Assembly (NCBI RefSeq): GCF_900129325.1
Contig: NZ_FQUP01000002.1
Coordinates: 574,668 to 638,667, forward strand
Direction: 5' to 3'
From: Kaistia soli DSM 19436
Lineage (GTDB): Bacteria; Pseudomonadota; Alphaproteobacteria; Rhizobiales; Kaistiaceae
Length of the DNA: 64,000 nt
Position 1 is the stretch's first letter, and every line of letters begins with the position of its first letter. Below are positions 50,745 through 60,269 of this stretch, in pieces. The notes below the pieces were generated by a model. That model saw only the letters and a program-made list of their open reading frames with translations. It was not told the DNA's origin and searched no databases. The position numbers and the translations under genes are program-made.

Positions 50745-53207
50745 TTGTCGCCCGACACTCTTCCCGTCGAAGACGTCCTTCCCGCCCTGAAGGCGGCGCT
50801 GGCCGCTGGCCTCAACGCAGTGCTGGTGGCGCCGCCCGGCGCTGGCAAGACGACCCGTGTGCCGCTGGCGCTGCTCGACGCGCCTTGGCGCGGCGACGGC
50901 TGCATCATCCTGCTGGAACCACGGCGCCTGGCCGCCCGCGCTGCCGCCGCCCGCATGGCGGCAACGCTTGGCGAAGAGGTCGGGCGGACGGTGGGCTACC
51001 GGGTCCGCATGGACCGCCGTGTCTCCGCCGCTACCCGCATCGAGGTAGTCACCGAAGGCGTCTTCACCCGCATGATCGTCGATGATCCCGCGCTTTCAGG
51101 CGTCTCGGCCGTCATCTTCGATGAATTTCACGAACGGAGCCTTGATGGCGATCTCGGCCTTGCCTTTGCGCTCGATGCGCAGGCAGGCCTTCGTGAGGAT
51201 CTCCGTATTCTCGTGATGTCGGCGACGATCGACGGCGCCCGCGTTGCCCGGCTTCTCGGAAAAGCCGAAATCATCGAGAGCCGAGGGCGGATGTTTCCCG
51301 TCGAGACACGGCATTCCGGACGCGACGCCGGCCGCCGGATCGATGACGAGACCGCCGCCGTCATCCGTCGCGCGCTCGGCGAGGAAAGCGGCAGCCTCCT
51401 CGTCTTCCTGCCGGGGCAGGCCGAGATCCGCCGCACCGCCGAACGGCTCGCCGATACGATTCCGGCGGGGGTCGAAGTCGCGCCGCTCTACGGCGCTCTC
51501 GATTTCGCCGCGCAGGACCGTGCCATCCGCTCGCCGCCGCCCGGGAGGCGCAAGGTGGTTCTGGCGACCTCCATCGCCGAGACCTCGCTCACCATCGAGG
51601 GTGTCCGCGTCGTCATCGATTCAGGGCTGGCACGCGTGCCGCTCTATGAGCCGGCGACGGGGCTGACGCGCCTTGAGACGCGCCGCGTCTCGCGCGCTGC
51701 TGCCGACCAGCGCCGGGGTCGCGCCGGACGCACGGAGCCCGGCGTCTGCTATCGGATGTGGGACGAAGGCCAGACCGCGGCGCTCGCCCCCTTCGATCGC
51801 CCCGAGATCCTCGACGCCGATCTCTCGCCCTTCGTGCTCGATCTGCTCGCCTGGGGCGTCGATGATCCGGCGCGGCTCGCCTTTCTCGATGCCCCGCCGC
51901 GCGCCGCCTTCGATGAGGCGATGGCGCTGCTGTCGCGCTTGGGTGCGATCGACGGCGACAGGCGCCTGACGGCGGAAGGGCGGGCGCTTGCCGGCCTCGC
52001 GATGCCGCCTCGCCTCGGGCATATGCTGCGGACGGCCGCGACCATGGAACTCGGCGGGGTCGCGGGCGCACTTGCCGCTCTTCTCGCGGAGCCCGGACTT
52101 GGAGGCAATGGGGTCGATCTCCGCGACCGGCTCGGCCATCTCCGCTCGGCCCGCGATCAGCGCAGCCGAGATGCGCTGGCGCTCGGCGTGCGCTTTGCTC
52201 GCATGGTGGGGGCCGATCCCGCCCTCGATGGCGCGGCGATCGAGCAGGCCGGCCTCCTCATCGCCTTCGCGTTTCCCGAACGCATCGCCATGGCGCGCGG
52301 CGCGCCTGGCGCCTTCGTGATGGCGAACGGGCGTGGCGGCGTGCTCGATCCAGCCGATGCGCTGGCACGGCAGGACTTCCTCGCCGTCGCGAGCCTGCAG
52401 GGCGCGGCCGAAAATGCCCGCATCCTCAGCGCGGCGCCGCTGACACTTGCCGAAATCGAAGCCGAATTCGGCAGCGCGATCCTCGAGGAGGAGACGGTCG
52501 CCTTCGACGAGACGACGGGATCGGTGCGCGCGCGGCGCAGCCGGCGGCTCGGCCGCCTCGTGCTCGGCGAATCCGCTGCCGGCCGTCCCTCCGAGACCGC
52601 CGTCGTCGCGGCGCTCCTCGCCGCCATCCGCCGCCGCGGGATCGGCGCTCTCGCCTTCGAGGGCGCGGCGGGAGCGCTTCGGGCGCGACTGGCCTTCCTG
52701 CGCCGGAAGGCCGGCGAGGACTGGCCGGATGTCTCCGACGAGGCATTGCAGGCGACGCTGGACGATTGGCTCGCGCCTCATCTTCTTGGCAGGCGGCGGC
52801 TCGATGCGATCGATGCCACCCTCCTGCATGAGGCGCTCGCCGCGTTGATCCCGTGGGATCGAAAGGCGATGCTCGATCGGATGGCGCCGACGCATTTCGA
52901 GGCGCCTTCCGGCTCGAGGCTGCCGATCGACTATTCCGATCCCAGTCGGCCGGTGCTCGAGGTCCGGGTGCAGGAACTGTTCGGGCTCGACCGTCATCCG
53001 AGCATTGCGGATAGCGTGCCGCTGACGCTGCATCTGCTTTCGCCGGCCCGGCGGCCGATCCAGATCACCGGCGACCTGCCGTCCTTCTGGCGCGGCTCAT
53101 GGCGCGATGTCCGCGCCGATTTGCGCGGACGCTATCCAAAGCATCCCTGGCCCGAGGATCCGCTGGCAGCGCCGCCGACGGCCCGCGCCAAGCCGCGCGG
53201 CACGTGA
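50745..53207 (+). CDS. hrpB: ATP-dependent RNA helicase HrpB
   Basis: The 820-residue DEAH-box helicase has Walker A VAPPGAGKTTRVPLALL, DEFHERSL (motif II), SATIDG (motif III), and motifs V-VI near VLATSIAETSLTIEGV and DQRRGRAGRTEPG. A helicase-associated domain follows, and the HrpB C-terminal domain (MLDRMAPTHFEAPSGSRLPIDY) is present. The total length is normal for HrpB. No ATG lies near the start. The best start is TTG 50745, which gives SPDTLPVEDVLPALKAAL, and the following residues align with the family. It is close behind fabI and may be co-transcribed. Confidence 0.93.
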   Translation: MSPDTLPVEDVLPALKAALAAGLNAVLVAPPGAGKTTRVPLALLDAPWRGDGCIILLEPRRLAARAAAARMAATLGEEVGRTVGYRVRMDRRVSAATRIEVVTEGVFTRMIVDDPALSGVSAVIFDEFHERSLDGDLGLAFALDAQAGLREDLRILVMSATIDGARVARLLGKAEIIESRGRMFPVETRHSGRDAGRRIDDETAAVIRRALGEESGSLLVFLPGQAEIRRTAERLADTIPAGVEVAPLYGALDFAAQDRAIRSPPPGRRKVVLATSIAETSLTIEGVRVVIDSGLARVPLYEPATGLTRLETRRVSRAAADQRRGRAGRTEPGVCYRMWDEGQTAALAPFDRPEILDADLSPFVLDLLAWGVDDPARLAFLDAPPRAAFDEAMALLSRLGAIDGDRRLTAEGRALAGLAMPPRLGHMLRTAATMELGGVAGALAALLAEPGLGGNGVDLRDRLGHLRSARDQRSRDALALGVRFARMVGADPALDGAAIEQAGLLIAFAFPERIAMARGAPGAFVMANGRGGVLDPADALARQDFLAVASLQGAAENARILSAAPLTLAEIEAEFGSAILEEETVAFDETTGSVRARRSRRLGRLVLGESAAGRPSETAVVAALLAAIRRRGIGALAFEGAAGALRARLAFLRRKAGEDWPDVSDEALQATLDDWLAPHLLGRRRLDAIDATLLHEALAALIPWDRKAMLDRMAPTHFEAPSGSRLPIDYSDPSRPVLEVRVQELFGLDRHPSIADSVPLTLHLLSPARRPIQITGDLPSFWRGSWRDVRADLRGRYPKHPWPEDPLAAPPTARAKPRGT

Positions 53208-53225
53208 CAGGACGGGTCCGTCGTC

Positions 53226-54260
53226 TCAGCGGCGCCAGTGGCGCCCCTCGGTGGCGACGCCGAAGGTCTCGGGGTGGCGGGCATAGGCGGTCAGCCCCGC
53301 CAGCGCCGGTTCGGGATGAATGACCACCGAAGTCGGCATCTTGTCCATCAGCGCCTGATGCGGCGCCTTGTCGATGAAGGCGTCGCGGAAGCCGCTCTGC
53401 GCCAGGAACGGCGCGATCCGCGCCGCGATGCCGCCTGCGAGGAACACGCCGCCACGCGCCATGAAAGCGAGGGCGAGATTGCCGGCGAGGCGGCCGAGAT
53501 GGACGCAGAACAGCGACAGCGCTTCCTCGGCGTGGCCGTCGGATCCATCCATCGCCGCCGCCGTCACCTCGGCCGGATCATCGAAGCGGGACCTTGCGCC
53601 ATCCGCCGCGACGACGGCCTTGTAGAGCCGCACCAGCCCGGCGCCGCAGAGCAGCGTCTCCCCGGCGATGCGGCGATACGGGCCGCTGCCGAAGGGCTCG
53701 TCGATATGCGGCCAGATCTGGAAATCTCGCTCCGAGACAGGCGCGAGGTCGATATGCCCGCCTTCGCCGGGGACCGGAAACCATGTGCCGCGCGCATGGA
53801 TGAGGGCGGCCGCGCCAAGGCCGGTGCCGGGTCCGACCGCAACCTGCGCGGCGTTGGGGACCGATTCTCCGCCGCCGATCGACACGAGATCGTCAGGGCC
53901 GAGTCCCGGCAGCGACAGGGCCTGCGCCTCGAAATCGTTGAGCAGAATCACCTCGTCGAGCCCGAGGCGCTCGATCATCCGCCGCGGCTCCACCACCCAG
54001 GAGCAGTTGGTCAGCGGCACGCGATCGCCCTGCACGGGCCCGGCGACGGCGAGCACCGCCGAGCGCGGACGCGCCTCCGGCAGCACGGTGGCGGCGATGG
54101 CGTCGTCGATCGTGGCGAAATCGGCCGTCTGGGCGTTCGCGAAGCGGCGGGTCGGTCCGTCACCGTCCGAGACGAGCGAGAAGCGGGCATTTGTGCCGCC
54201 GATGTCGCCGATCAGCGTTGGAAAGCGGATGAAGTCCCGGTCGGTGGTGGTCTCAGCCAT
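53226..54260 (-). CDS. glk: Glucokinase
   Basis: The 344-residue protein is a bacterial Glk-family glucokinase. It has the phosphate-1 motif LIGDIGGTNARFSLV, the glucose-binding region LLNDFEAQALSLPGLG with the catalytic Asp, AVGPGTGLGAAAL, and the zinc-free GEGGHIDLAPVSERD segment typical of this class rather than of ROK kinases. ATG 54260 has GAGGCACC upstream. It follows mgsA on the same strand after 29 bases. Both act around the upper glycolytic pathway and methylglyoxal bypass. Confidence 0.92.
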   Translation of the reverse strand: MAETTTDRDFIRFPTLIGDIGGTNARFSLVSDGDGPTRRFANAQTADFATIDDAIAATVLPEARPRSAVLAVAGPVQGDRVPLTNCSWVVEPRRMIERLGLDEVILLNDFEAQALSLPGLGPDDLVSIGGGESVPNAAQVAVGPGTGLGAAALIHARGTWFPVPGEGGHIDLAPVSERDFQIWPHIDEPFGSGPYRRIAGETLLCGAGLVRLYKAVVAADGARSRFDDPAEVTAAAMDGSDGHAEEALSLFCVHLGRLAGNLALAFMARGGVFLAGGIAARIAPFLAQSGFRDAFIDKAPHQALMDKMPTSVVIHPEPALAGLTAYARHPETFGVATEGRHWRR

Positions 54261-54289
54261 GGTGCCTCGGTCAGCGCTGGAGGGCGCGA

Positions 54290-54694
54290 TCATATCGGTC
54301 GCGCGATGGCGCCAGGATGGGTGATGATGAGTTCGGCGGTGGCGCTGTTGAGCGCCATCGGGATGTCGTAGAGCTCTGCAAGACGGGTCAGCGCCTTGAC
54401 GTCGACATCGTGGGGCATTGGCGTTAGCGGATCGACGAAAAAAATGAGCGCGGTGATGCGGCCTTCGGCGATCATGGCGCCGATCTGCTGGTCTCCGCCA
54501 AGCGGCCCGCTCTTCAGCCGTGTGACCGGCAGTTCGGGCGCCGCCTCGATGATCCGCGCCCCGGTCGTGCCCGTCGCAAACAGGTCGAAGGCAGCCAGCC
54601 GCCTGGCATGGCTTCGCGCGAAGCGGACCATGTCGTCCTTCTTCTGATCATGCGCGACCAGTGCCAAAGCCGGCTTGCTCGGCGTCTCGGTCAT
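54290..54694 (-). CDS. mgsA: Methylglyoxal synthase
   Basis: The 134-residue protein matches Mgs[46 protein letters not shown] (with the catalytic Asp) and [28 protein letters not shown]. It converts dihydroxyacetone phosphate to methylglyoxal and phosphate when glycolytic phosphate is limiting. ATG 54694 is chosen because the family starts here. The open frame extends further upstream with no likeness. A glyoxalase-fold VOC gene lies 4 kb away but is not linked. Confidence 0.93.
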   Translation of the reverse strand: MTETPSKPALALVAHDQKKDDMVRFARSHARRLAAFDLFATGTTGARIIEAAPELPVTRLKSGPLGGDQQIGAMIAEGRITALIFFVDPLTPMPHDVDVKALTRLAELYDIPMALNSATAELIITHPGAIARPI

Positions 54695-54919
54695 GGATGG
54701 CTTGCCCCCGCTGGCGACCTGTCGACCGCCAGTGATAGAAAGATCGGGGTCCGACGAAAAGCGGAAAGTGTGCACGCTGCTCGTAAATTCGGCGGCCGGT
54801 GCAATCAATTGGCAGCGCTATGCCGTCCGCCAAGCGGCGCTTGACGTGCCTTGCCGGCCTGCGCTTCAATTCGTTTCGAGGCGTTGCGGCAGGCGGCGTC
54901 AGGATACGAGGGACCCGCT

Positions 54920-55333
54920 TTGGACGCCGAACTCTTCGAACGCGCGCGCACCGTGCGCGACAATGCCCACGCGCCATATTCCCGCTTCGCGGTCGGCGCC
55001 GCCATCCGGACCGAGGACGGGCGCGTCTTCGTCGGCGCGAATGTCGAGAACGCATCGTTTCCGGAAGGCTGGTGCGCCGAGACATCGGCGATCGGGGCCA
55101 TGATCGCCGCCGGGACCGACCCGGCGAGCCGTCGCATCGCCGCGATCACGGTCGTCGCCGATCGCGTCGATGGCGGCATTGTGTGTACGCCTTGCGGCGG
55201 TTGCCGGCAGCGGCTCCGTGAGTTCTCGACCGCAGCGACGGTCATCGACTGCCGCGACCCCGACGGCGCCGGCAATGCCTTCGGCATCGCCGACCTTCTG
55301 CCCTCAGGCTTCGCCATCGAATCGCAGTTCTGA
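54920..55333 (+). CDS. cdd: Cytidine deaminase
   Basis: The 137-residue protein has the cytidine deaminase zinc site: CAETSAIGAMIAAG, in which Cys and the proton-shuttle Glu appear, then CTPCGGCRQRLREF with two further zinc Cys. The N-terminal HAPYSRFAVGAAIRTEDGRVFVGANVENASF is typical of the homotetrameric class. The best start is TTG 54920, because residues just after it (DAELFERARTVRDNAHAPYS) match the usual family start and GAGGGA lies upstream. A start at 54851 adds 23 residues without likeness. It deaminates cytidine and deoxycytidine for pyrimidine salvage. Confidence 0.9.
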   Translation: MDAELFERARTVRDNAHAPYSRFAVGAAIRTEDGRVFVGANVENASFPEGWCAETSAIGAMIAAGTDPASRRIAAITVVADRVDGGIVCTPCGGCRQRLREFSTAATVIDCRDPDGAGNAFGIADLLPSGFAIESQF

Positions 55334-55346
55334 GGCGCGCGTCGGC

Positions 55347-56108
55347 TCAGACCCAGCCACCATCGACGATGTAGCTCTGGTTGGTGCAGCCACTCGCCTC
55401 GTCGGATGCGAAGAAAAGCACCGGCTTTGCGATGTCGGCTGGCATCAGTCGCCGCTTGAGGCACTGCCGCGCCAGCAGTTCCTGCTCGGCTTCCGGCGTC
55501 AGCCAGAGATCGAGCTGGCGCTGCGTGATGATCCAGCCCGGCACGACGGAGCAGACGCGGATGTTGAACGGGCCAAGATCGCGCGAAAGGCTGCGCGTCA
55601 GCCCGAGAATGGCCGATTTGGACGCGCTATAGGCCGGCATGCCGCCCTGGCCGATCATCCAGCTGATCGAGCCGAGATTGATGATCACGCCGCTGCCCGA
55701 AGCCTTCATGTCGGGGACGACCGCCTGGGCGGCGAAGAACTGGTGGCGGAGATTGACCTGGATCCGCTCGTCCCAATATTCCGGCGTCACGTCCTCGAGC
55801 TTGTGACGCTGGTCATGCGCGGCATTGTTGACGAGGATCTCGATCGGACCGAACGCAGTGCGGATATTATCGATCGATGCCCTGAGGGCGGAAATGTCGC
55901 GCAGGTCGCAGTGCTCGAACTGTACCGTTCCGGTCGGGGCGAGGTCGGCCACGAGCGCCTCGGAGGCGGCCCGGTCGATGTCAAGGAAGCCGACCTTGCA
56001 ACCCTGCGCCACGAAATGGCGGACGATCGATTCGCCAATCCCGCTGCCGCCGCCGGTGATGAGCACGGTTTTGCCTTTGAGGCTCGGATAGATGGCGCCG
56101 GTCGTCAT
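55347..56108 (-). CDS. Aldose 1-dehydrogenase of the XylB-type SDR family
   Basis: The 253-residue short-chain dehydrogenase has NAD site ITGGGSGIGES, NNAAHD, the catalytic Ser in GSISW and YSASK. The pattern IYPSLKGKTVLITGGGSGIG, RHKLEDVTPEYWDERIQVNLRH, QCLKRRLMP and ASDEASGCTNQSYIVDGGW is very close to my recollection of Caulobacter XylB, an NAD-dependent D-xylose 1-dehydrogenase. Related enzymes use arabinose, galactose or fucose, so the sugar is not fixed. It would give a sugar lactone for a lactonase such as the SMP-30 gene at 57499. The start follows AGGAGA. A terminator lies upstream, so it has its own promoter. Confidence 0.85.
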   Translation of the reverse strand: MTTGAIYPSLKGKTVLITGGGSGIGESIVRHFVAQGCKVGFLDIDRAASEALVADLAPTGTVQFEHCDLRDISALRASIDNIRTAFGPIEILVNNAAHDQRHKLEDVTPEYWDERIQVNLRHQFFAAQAVVPDMKASGSGVIINLGSISWMIGQGGMPAYSASKSAILGLTRSLSRDLGPFNIRVCSVVPGWIITQRQLDLWLTPEAEQELLARQCLKRRLMPADIAKPVLFFASDEASGCTNQSYIVDGGWV

Positions 56109-56138
56109 TTCTGTCGCTGTCTCCTGGGCGGTGCGCGC

Positions 56139-56169
56139 AAAAGGGCCGGCCGTCGAAGCGGCCGGCCCT
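56139..56169 (-). terminator. Rho-independent terminator of the Gfo/Idh gene
   Basis: On the minus strand a GC-rich 9-bp stem (56143-56151 with 56160-56168) is followed by TTTT. It lies 67 bases after the Gfo/Idh stop codon and 31 bases before the start codon of the aldose dehydrogenase gene, so it separates the two transcripts. Confidence 0.8.
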
Positions 56170-56235
56170 CCTTCTAGGGTCATTGCGCGTTGGCGGAAAT
56201 GGCCTTGGGGTCGGTCTTTCCGTCGCGGCTGGCGA

Positions 56236-57282
56236 TCAGACGATCGCCTCGTCCCTATGGCTCTCGTCCGAGGCAAGTGCCTTGTCGAGCACCTTCTGAA
56301 TATTGGCGGCACGGCGGAAGGACGGTTCCTGCGTCTTGCCGGCGCGAACGGCGGCGACAAAGCGCTGGTAGTTGGTCTCGACGGGATCGAAGGCGACGTC
56401 ACGCCAGGTGGCGGTGTGCACATCCTCGCCGATGCAGGCCCTCAATGTCGATTTGCCCGTGTCGTAGATGATCTCGAGCGACCCCTTGTCGCCATAGACG
56501 CGGAGGCGCAGCTGGTCGAGCTGGCCCGGTGCGGTGCGCGTCGCCTGGATGGTCCCGATGGCGCCGTTCGAGAAATCGACATTCATCGTGAAGCTGTCAT
56601 TGGCGTCGAGATCGTACTCGCCGATCTTGTTGCCCGGCGCCTTGTCGAAGGTCTTCAGGCGTCCGAACACATGGGCGATGTCGAGCCCCGAGCCATAGGA
56701 TGTGAAGTCGACGATATGGATGCCGATATCGCCGAGCGCGCCGTTGGAGCCGTGCTTCTTCGACAGCCGCCAAAGCCACTTGCTCTCACTCGTCCAGTCG
56801 CCCCAGGCATTGCCGACCAGCCAGCTCTGCAGATGCGAGGCTTCGACATGGCGCACCGCGCCGACGGCGCCGTCCAGCACCATCTGGCGGCCCTTCTGCA
56901 GCGCCGGGGAGTTCCGATAGGTGAAGTTCACCATGCCGACCTTGCCGGCCGCCTCGATCGCCTCGGTCATCTCCATCGCCTTGCCGGCATCGGTCGCCAG
57001 CGGCTTCTCGCAGAACACATGCTTGCCGGCGGCGATCGCCTGCATCGTCGTCGGATAGTGGATGCGATCGGGCGTCACATTGGCGATGGCGTCGAATTCG
57101 CCCCAAGCGAGGGCGTCCTCCAACGAGGCGAACTGGCGCGGCAGGTTATGTTCGGCCGCGAAGGCGGCCAGGCGCTCCGGCACGACATCGACGCCGCCAA
57201 CCAGTGTCACGCCATCGATGGCGGCGAAATTGCGGGCATGGGCGGCAGCCATGCCGCCGGTGCCGAGAATGAGCAGTCGCAT
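56236..57282 (-). CDS. Gfo/Idh/MocA family oxidoreductase
   Basis: The 348-residue NAD(P)-dependent oxidoreductase has the N-terminal Rossmann motif RLLILGTGGMAAAHARNF, the family EKPLATDAGKAMEM (Glu-Lys-Pro with the catalytic Lys), and a C-terminal domain with GALGDIGIHIVDF. Members oxidise or reduce sugars, inositols or sugar acids. ATG 57282 is used because GGGAGG precedes it. It diverges from an SMP-30 lactonase gene across 216 bases and is followed by a terminator and a sugar dehydrogenase, so a role in oxidative sugar breakdown is likely but unproven. Confidence 0.88.
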   Translation of the reverse strand: MRLLILGTGGMAAAHARNFAAIDGVTLVGGVDVVPERLAAFAAEHNLPRQFASLEDALAWGEFDAIANVTPDRIHYPTTMQAIAAGKHVFCEKPLATDAGKAMEMTEAIEAAGKVGMVNFTYRNSPALQKGRQMVLDGAVGAVRHVEASHLQSWLVGNAWGDWTSESKWLWRLSKKHGSNGALGDIGIHIVDFTSYGSGLDIAHVFGRLKTFDKAPGNKIGEYDLDANDSFTMNVDFSNGAIGTIQATRTAPGQLDQLRLRVYGDKGSLEIIYDTGKSTLRACIGEDVHTATWRDVAFDPVETNYQRFVAAVRAGKTQEPSFRRAANIQKVLDKALASDESHRDEAIV

Positions 57283-57498
57283 CAAAATCCTCCCGATGAG
57301 ATCATCCGCCAACTCATTGCGGTGGCTGGCTGGTGGCCCACTTAACGTCACTCCGCCGCGAGATTCCAGCCGCCTGCGGTGCGTACGTCATCGCGATGGC
57401 GTGATCGAGGCGCGCCGCGCTGACCTGCGTGAAAATCGGAGGCGATGTCGGCAAGCCGCAGCGCCGATCGTCCTCGGGGGAAGCGGGAGGGCACGGGA

Positions 57499-58353
57499 AT
57501 GAATGAGGCAGGAGCGGATGATCTTCGCATCGTGGCGGAGGGGCTGCTGCTCCCCGAATCGCCGCGCTGGCATGACGGGCGGCTCTGGCTCTCGGACTGG
57601 GGGGCGGGTCAGATCAAGCGCATCGAAGCGGACGGCGCCGTGACGATCATCGCGTCCGTCAATGCGCTGCCCTTCTCCTTCGCTTTCATGCCGGACGGAG
57701 CGATGGCGCTGATCGCCGGCCCGACGCTGTCGATCCGCCGGCCGGACGGCAGTTTCGCGCCGCATGCCGATCTCTCGCCCCTGTCGGCCAAGCCCTGGAA
57801 CGAGATCGTCGTCGATGCGACGGGGCGTGCCTATGTCAATACGATCGGCTTCGACTTTCCCGGCGGTGCCTTTCGCCCGGGGCTCGTCGCATCCGTGTCC
57901 CTTGAGGGCGAGGTCCGCCTGGAGGCCGAGGATGTCGCTTTCCCAAATGGAATGGCGATCAGTCCCGATGGCCGGATGCTGGTCCTCGGCGAATCCTATG
58001 CGAGCTGCCTGACAGCCTTCACGATCGGCGGCGACGGCGCGCTGACGGCGCGGCGCCGTTTTGCCGATCTCCCCGGCTTTCATCCTGACGGCATCACGAT
58101 GGATGCCGAAGGTGCGGTGTGGTTCGCCGATGTGCCGAACCGCTGCTGCTGTCGGATCGGCCCGGACGGGACGCTGCTCCAGCGCGTCGATGTTGATCGG
58201 GGCTGCTTCGCCTGCATGTTGGGCGGCGGCGACGGCCGAACATTGTTCATCCTCGCCGCGGACTGGAAGGGACCGCAGGCGATCGGGCAGGGTGGCCCGA
58301 GCGGCCGCGTTCTCACGGTCGAGGTCGATGTGCCGCGCGCCGGCTGGCCGTAG
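57499..58353 (+). CDS. SMP-30/gluconolactonase family sugar lactonase
   Basis: The 284-residue six-bladed beta-propeller has blade motifs LLLPESPRWHDGRLWLSDW (metal-binding Glu), NEIVVDATGRAYVNT, PNGMAISPDGRMLVLGES (metal-binding Asn) and FHPDGITMDAEGAVWFAD (Asp). Such enzymes open sugar lactones (glucono-, xylono-, arabino-) using a divalent metal. ATG 57499 follows GGGAGG. In context it may act after the aldose dehydrogenase at 55347-56108. The sequence VPNRCCCRIG, with three cysteines in a row in one blade, is odd. Confidence 0.88.
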   Translation: MNEAGADDLRIVAEGLLLPESPRWHDGRLWLSDWGAGQIKRIEADGAVTIIASVNALPFSFAFMPDGAMALIAGPTLSIRRPDGSFAPHADLSPLSAKPWNEIVVDATGRAYVNTIGFDFPGGAFRPGLVASVSLEGEVRLEAEDVAFPNGMAISPDGRMLVLGESYASCLTAFTIGGDGALTARRRFADLPGFHPDGITMDAEGAVWFADVPNRCCCRIGPDGTLLQRVDVDRGCFACMLGGGDGRTLFILAADWKGPQAIGQGGPSGRVLTVEVDVPRAGWP

Positions 58354-58356
58354 GGC

Positions 58357-58749
58357 TCAGGCCTGGTGCATGAGCTCGGAAAGCTCGACGAGATTGCCGT
58401 CTGGGTCGCGGAGATAGAGCGAGGCGAACGCGCCCGAGGCGCCCTCGCGTGGCACCGGACCGAGCTCGATCGCGACGCCGGCCGCCGCGAGATGCGCGGT
58501 GACCTCGGAAAGCGGCGTCTCCACGATGAAGCAGAGATCGGCCGAGCCTGGCGTCGGCTTCATGGCCTTCGGCTCGAATTCGTGTCCCGCTTCATGCAGG
58601 TTGATCTGCTGCGCGCCGAAGCGGAGGGCCTTGCGCCCCGCGCCAAATGTGACGACCGCCATGCCCAGCACCTCGCCATAGAAGGCGAGGCTCGCCTCAA
58701 TGCTGGCGACCGTCAGGACGAGATGATCGAGCCGCTCGACGCGGATCAT
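58357..58749 (-). CDS. VOC (glyoxalase/bleomycin resistance) family protein
   Basis: The 130-residue vicinal-oxygen-chelate protein has two beta-alpha-beta-beta-beta repeats: RLDHLVLTVASIEASLAFYGEVLGM with the first metal His, and SLYLRDPDGNLVELSEL with the last Glu. It is most like the YwkD-type or virulence-protein STM3117-like group. The substrate is not known. It starts 4 bases after the cysK stop on the same strand, so it is translationally linked, and ends 3 bases from the convergent SMP-30 gene. Confidence 0.85.
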   Translation of the reverse strand: MIRVERLDHLVLTVASIEASLAFYGEVLGMAVVTFGAGRKALRFGAQQINLHEAGHEFEPKAMKPTPGSADLCFIVETPLSEVTAHLAAAGVAIELGPVPREGASGAFASLYLRDPDGNLVELSELMHQA

Positions 58750-58753
58750 CCGC

Positions 58754-59728
<975 letters not shown>

Positions 59729-59776
59729 GGCTGTTCCTTGGCTCCCGAAGCGGTTCTGGTTGTGACCGAGCCTAGT

Positions 59777-60256
59777 TCAAGCGCCGGCTCCGGTCGAGCC
59801 GAAGCCGCCTGCGCCGCGCGTGGTCTCGTCGGTGAATTCGGTGACCTCGGTGAAGCGCGGCCGCACCACGGGCAGGAACATCATCTGCGCGATGCGGGCG
59901 CCCGGCTCGATCACGACGGGCGGTCCGCCGGGCGGATTACGGTTCACGAGGCTTGCCATGATTGGGCCCTGATAGTCGGCATCGATCAGCCCGGCGCCGT
60001 TGCCGAGCACCAGCCCCTGCTTATGTCCGAGGCCCGAGCGCGGCAGAATCACGGCGCAGAGAAAGGGATCGCGAATGAAGATCGCGAAGCCGGCCGGCAC
60101 CAGCACCGCGGCGGCCCCGGCCGAAAGCGTCAGTGGTTCGTCGATGCAGGCATGGAGATCGATCGCCGCCGCTGAGGCGCTTTGATAGGCGGGCAGCCCC
60201 CATGTCGCGAGGCGCGGGTCAAGGATCTTCAGCTCGATGGAAGGTTCGGATCGCAT
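59777..60256 (-). CDS. dut: dUTP diphosphatase
   Basis: The 159-residue trimeric dUTPase shows motif 1 AAIDLHACID, motif 2/3 PRSGLGHKQGLVLGNGAGLIDADYQG, motif 4 PGARIAQMMF and the C-terminal motif 5 GAGGFGSTG. It hydrolyses dUTP to dUMP, keeping uracil out of DNA. ATG 60256 is the better start. An upstream codon at 60292 would overlap the DUF4105 gene. It begins 13 bases after the DUF4105 stop. Confidence 0.94.
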   Translation of the reverse strand: MRSEPSIELKILDPRLATWGLPAYQSASAAAIDLHACIDEPLTLSAGAAAVLVPAGFAIFIRDPFLCAVILPRSGLGHKQGLVLGNGAGLIDADYQGPIMASLVNRNPPGGPPVVIEPGARIAQMMFLPVVRPRFTEVTEFTDETTRGAGGFGSTGAGA

Positions 60257-60269
60257 TCGGGTCTCTTGC

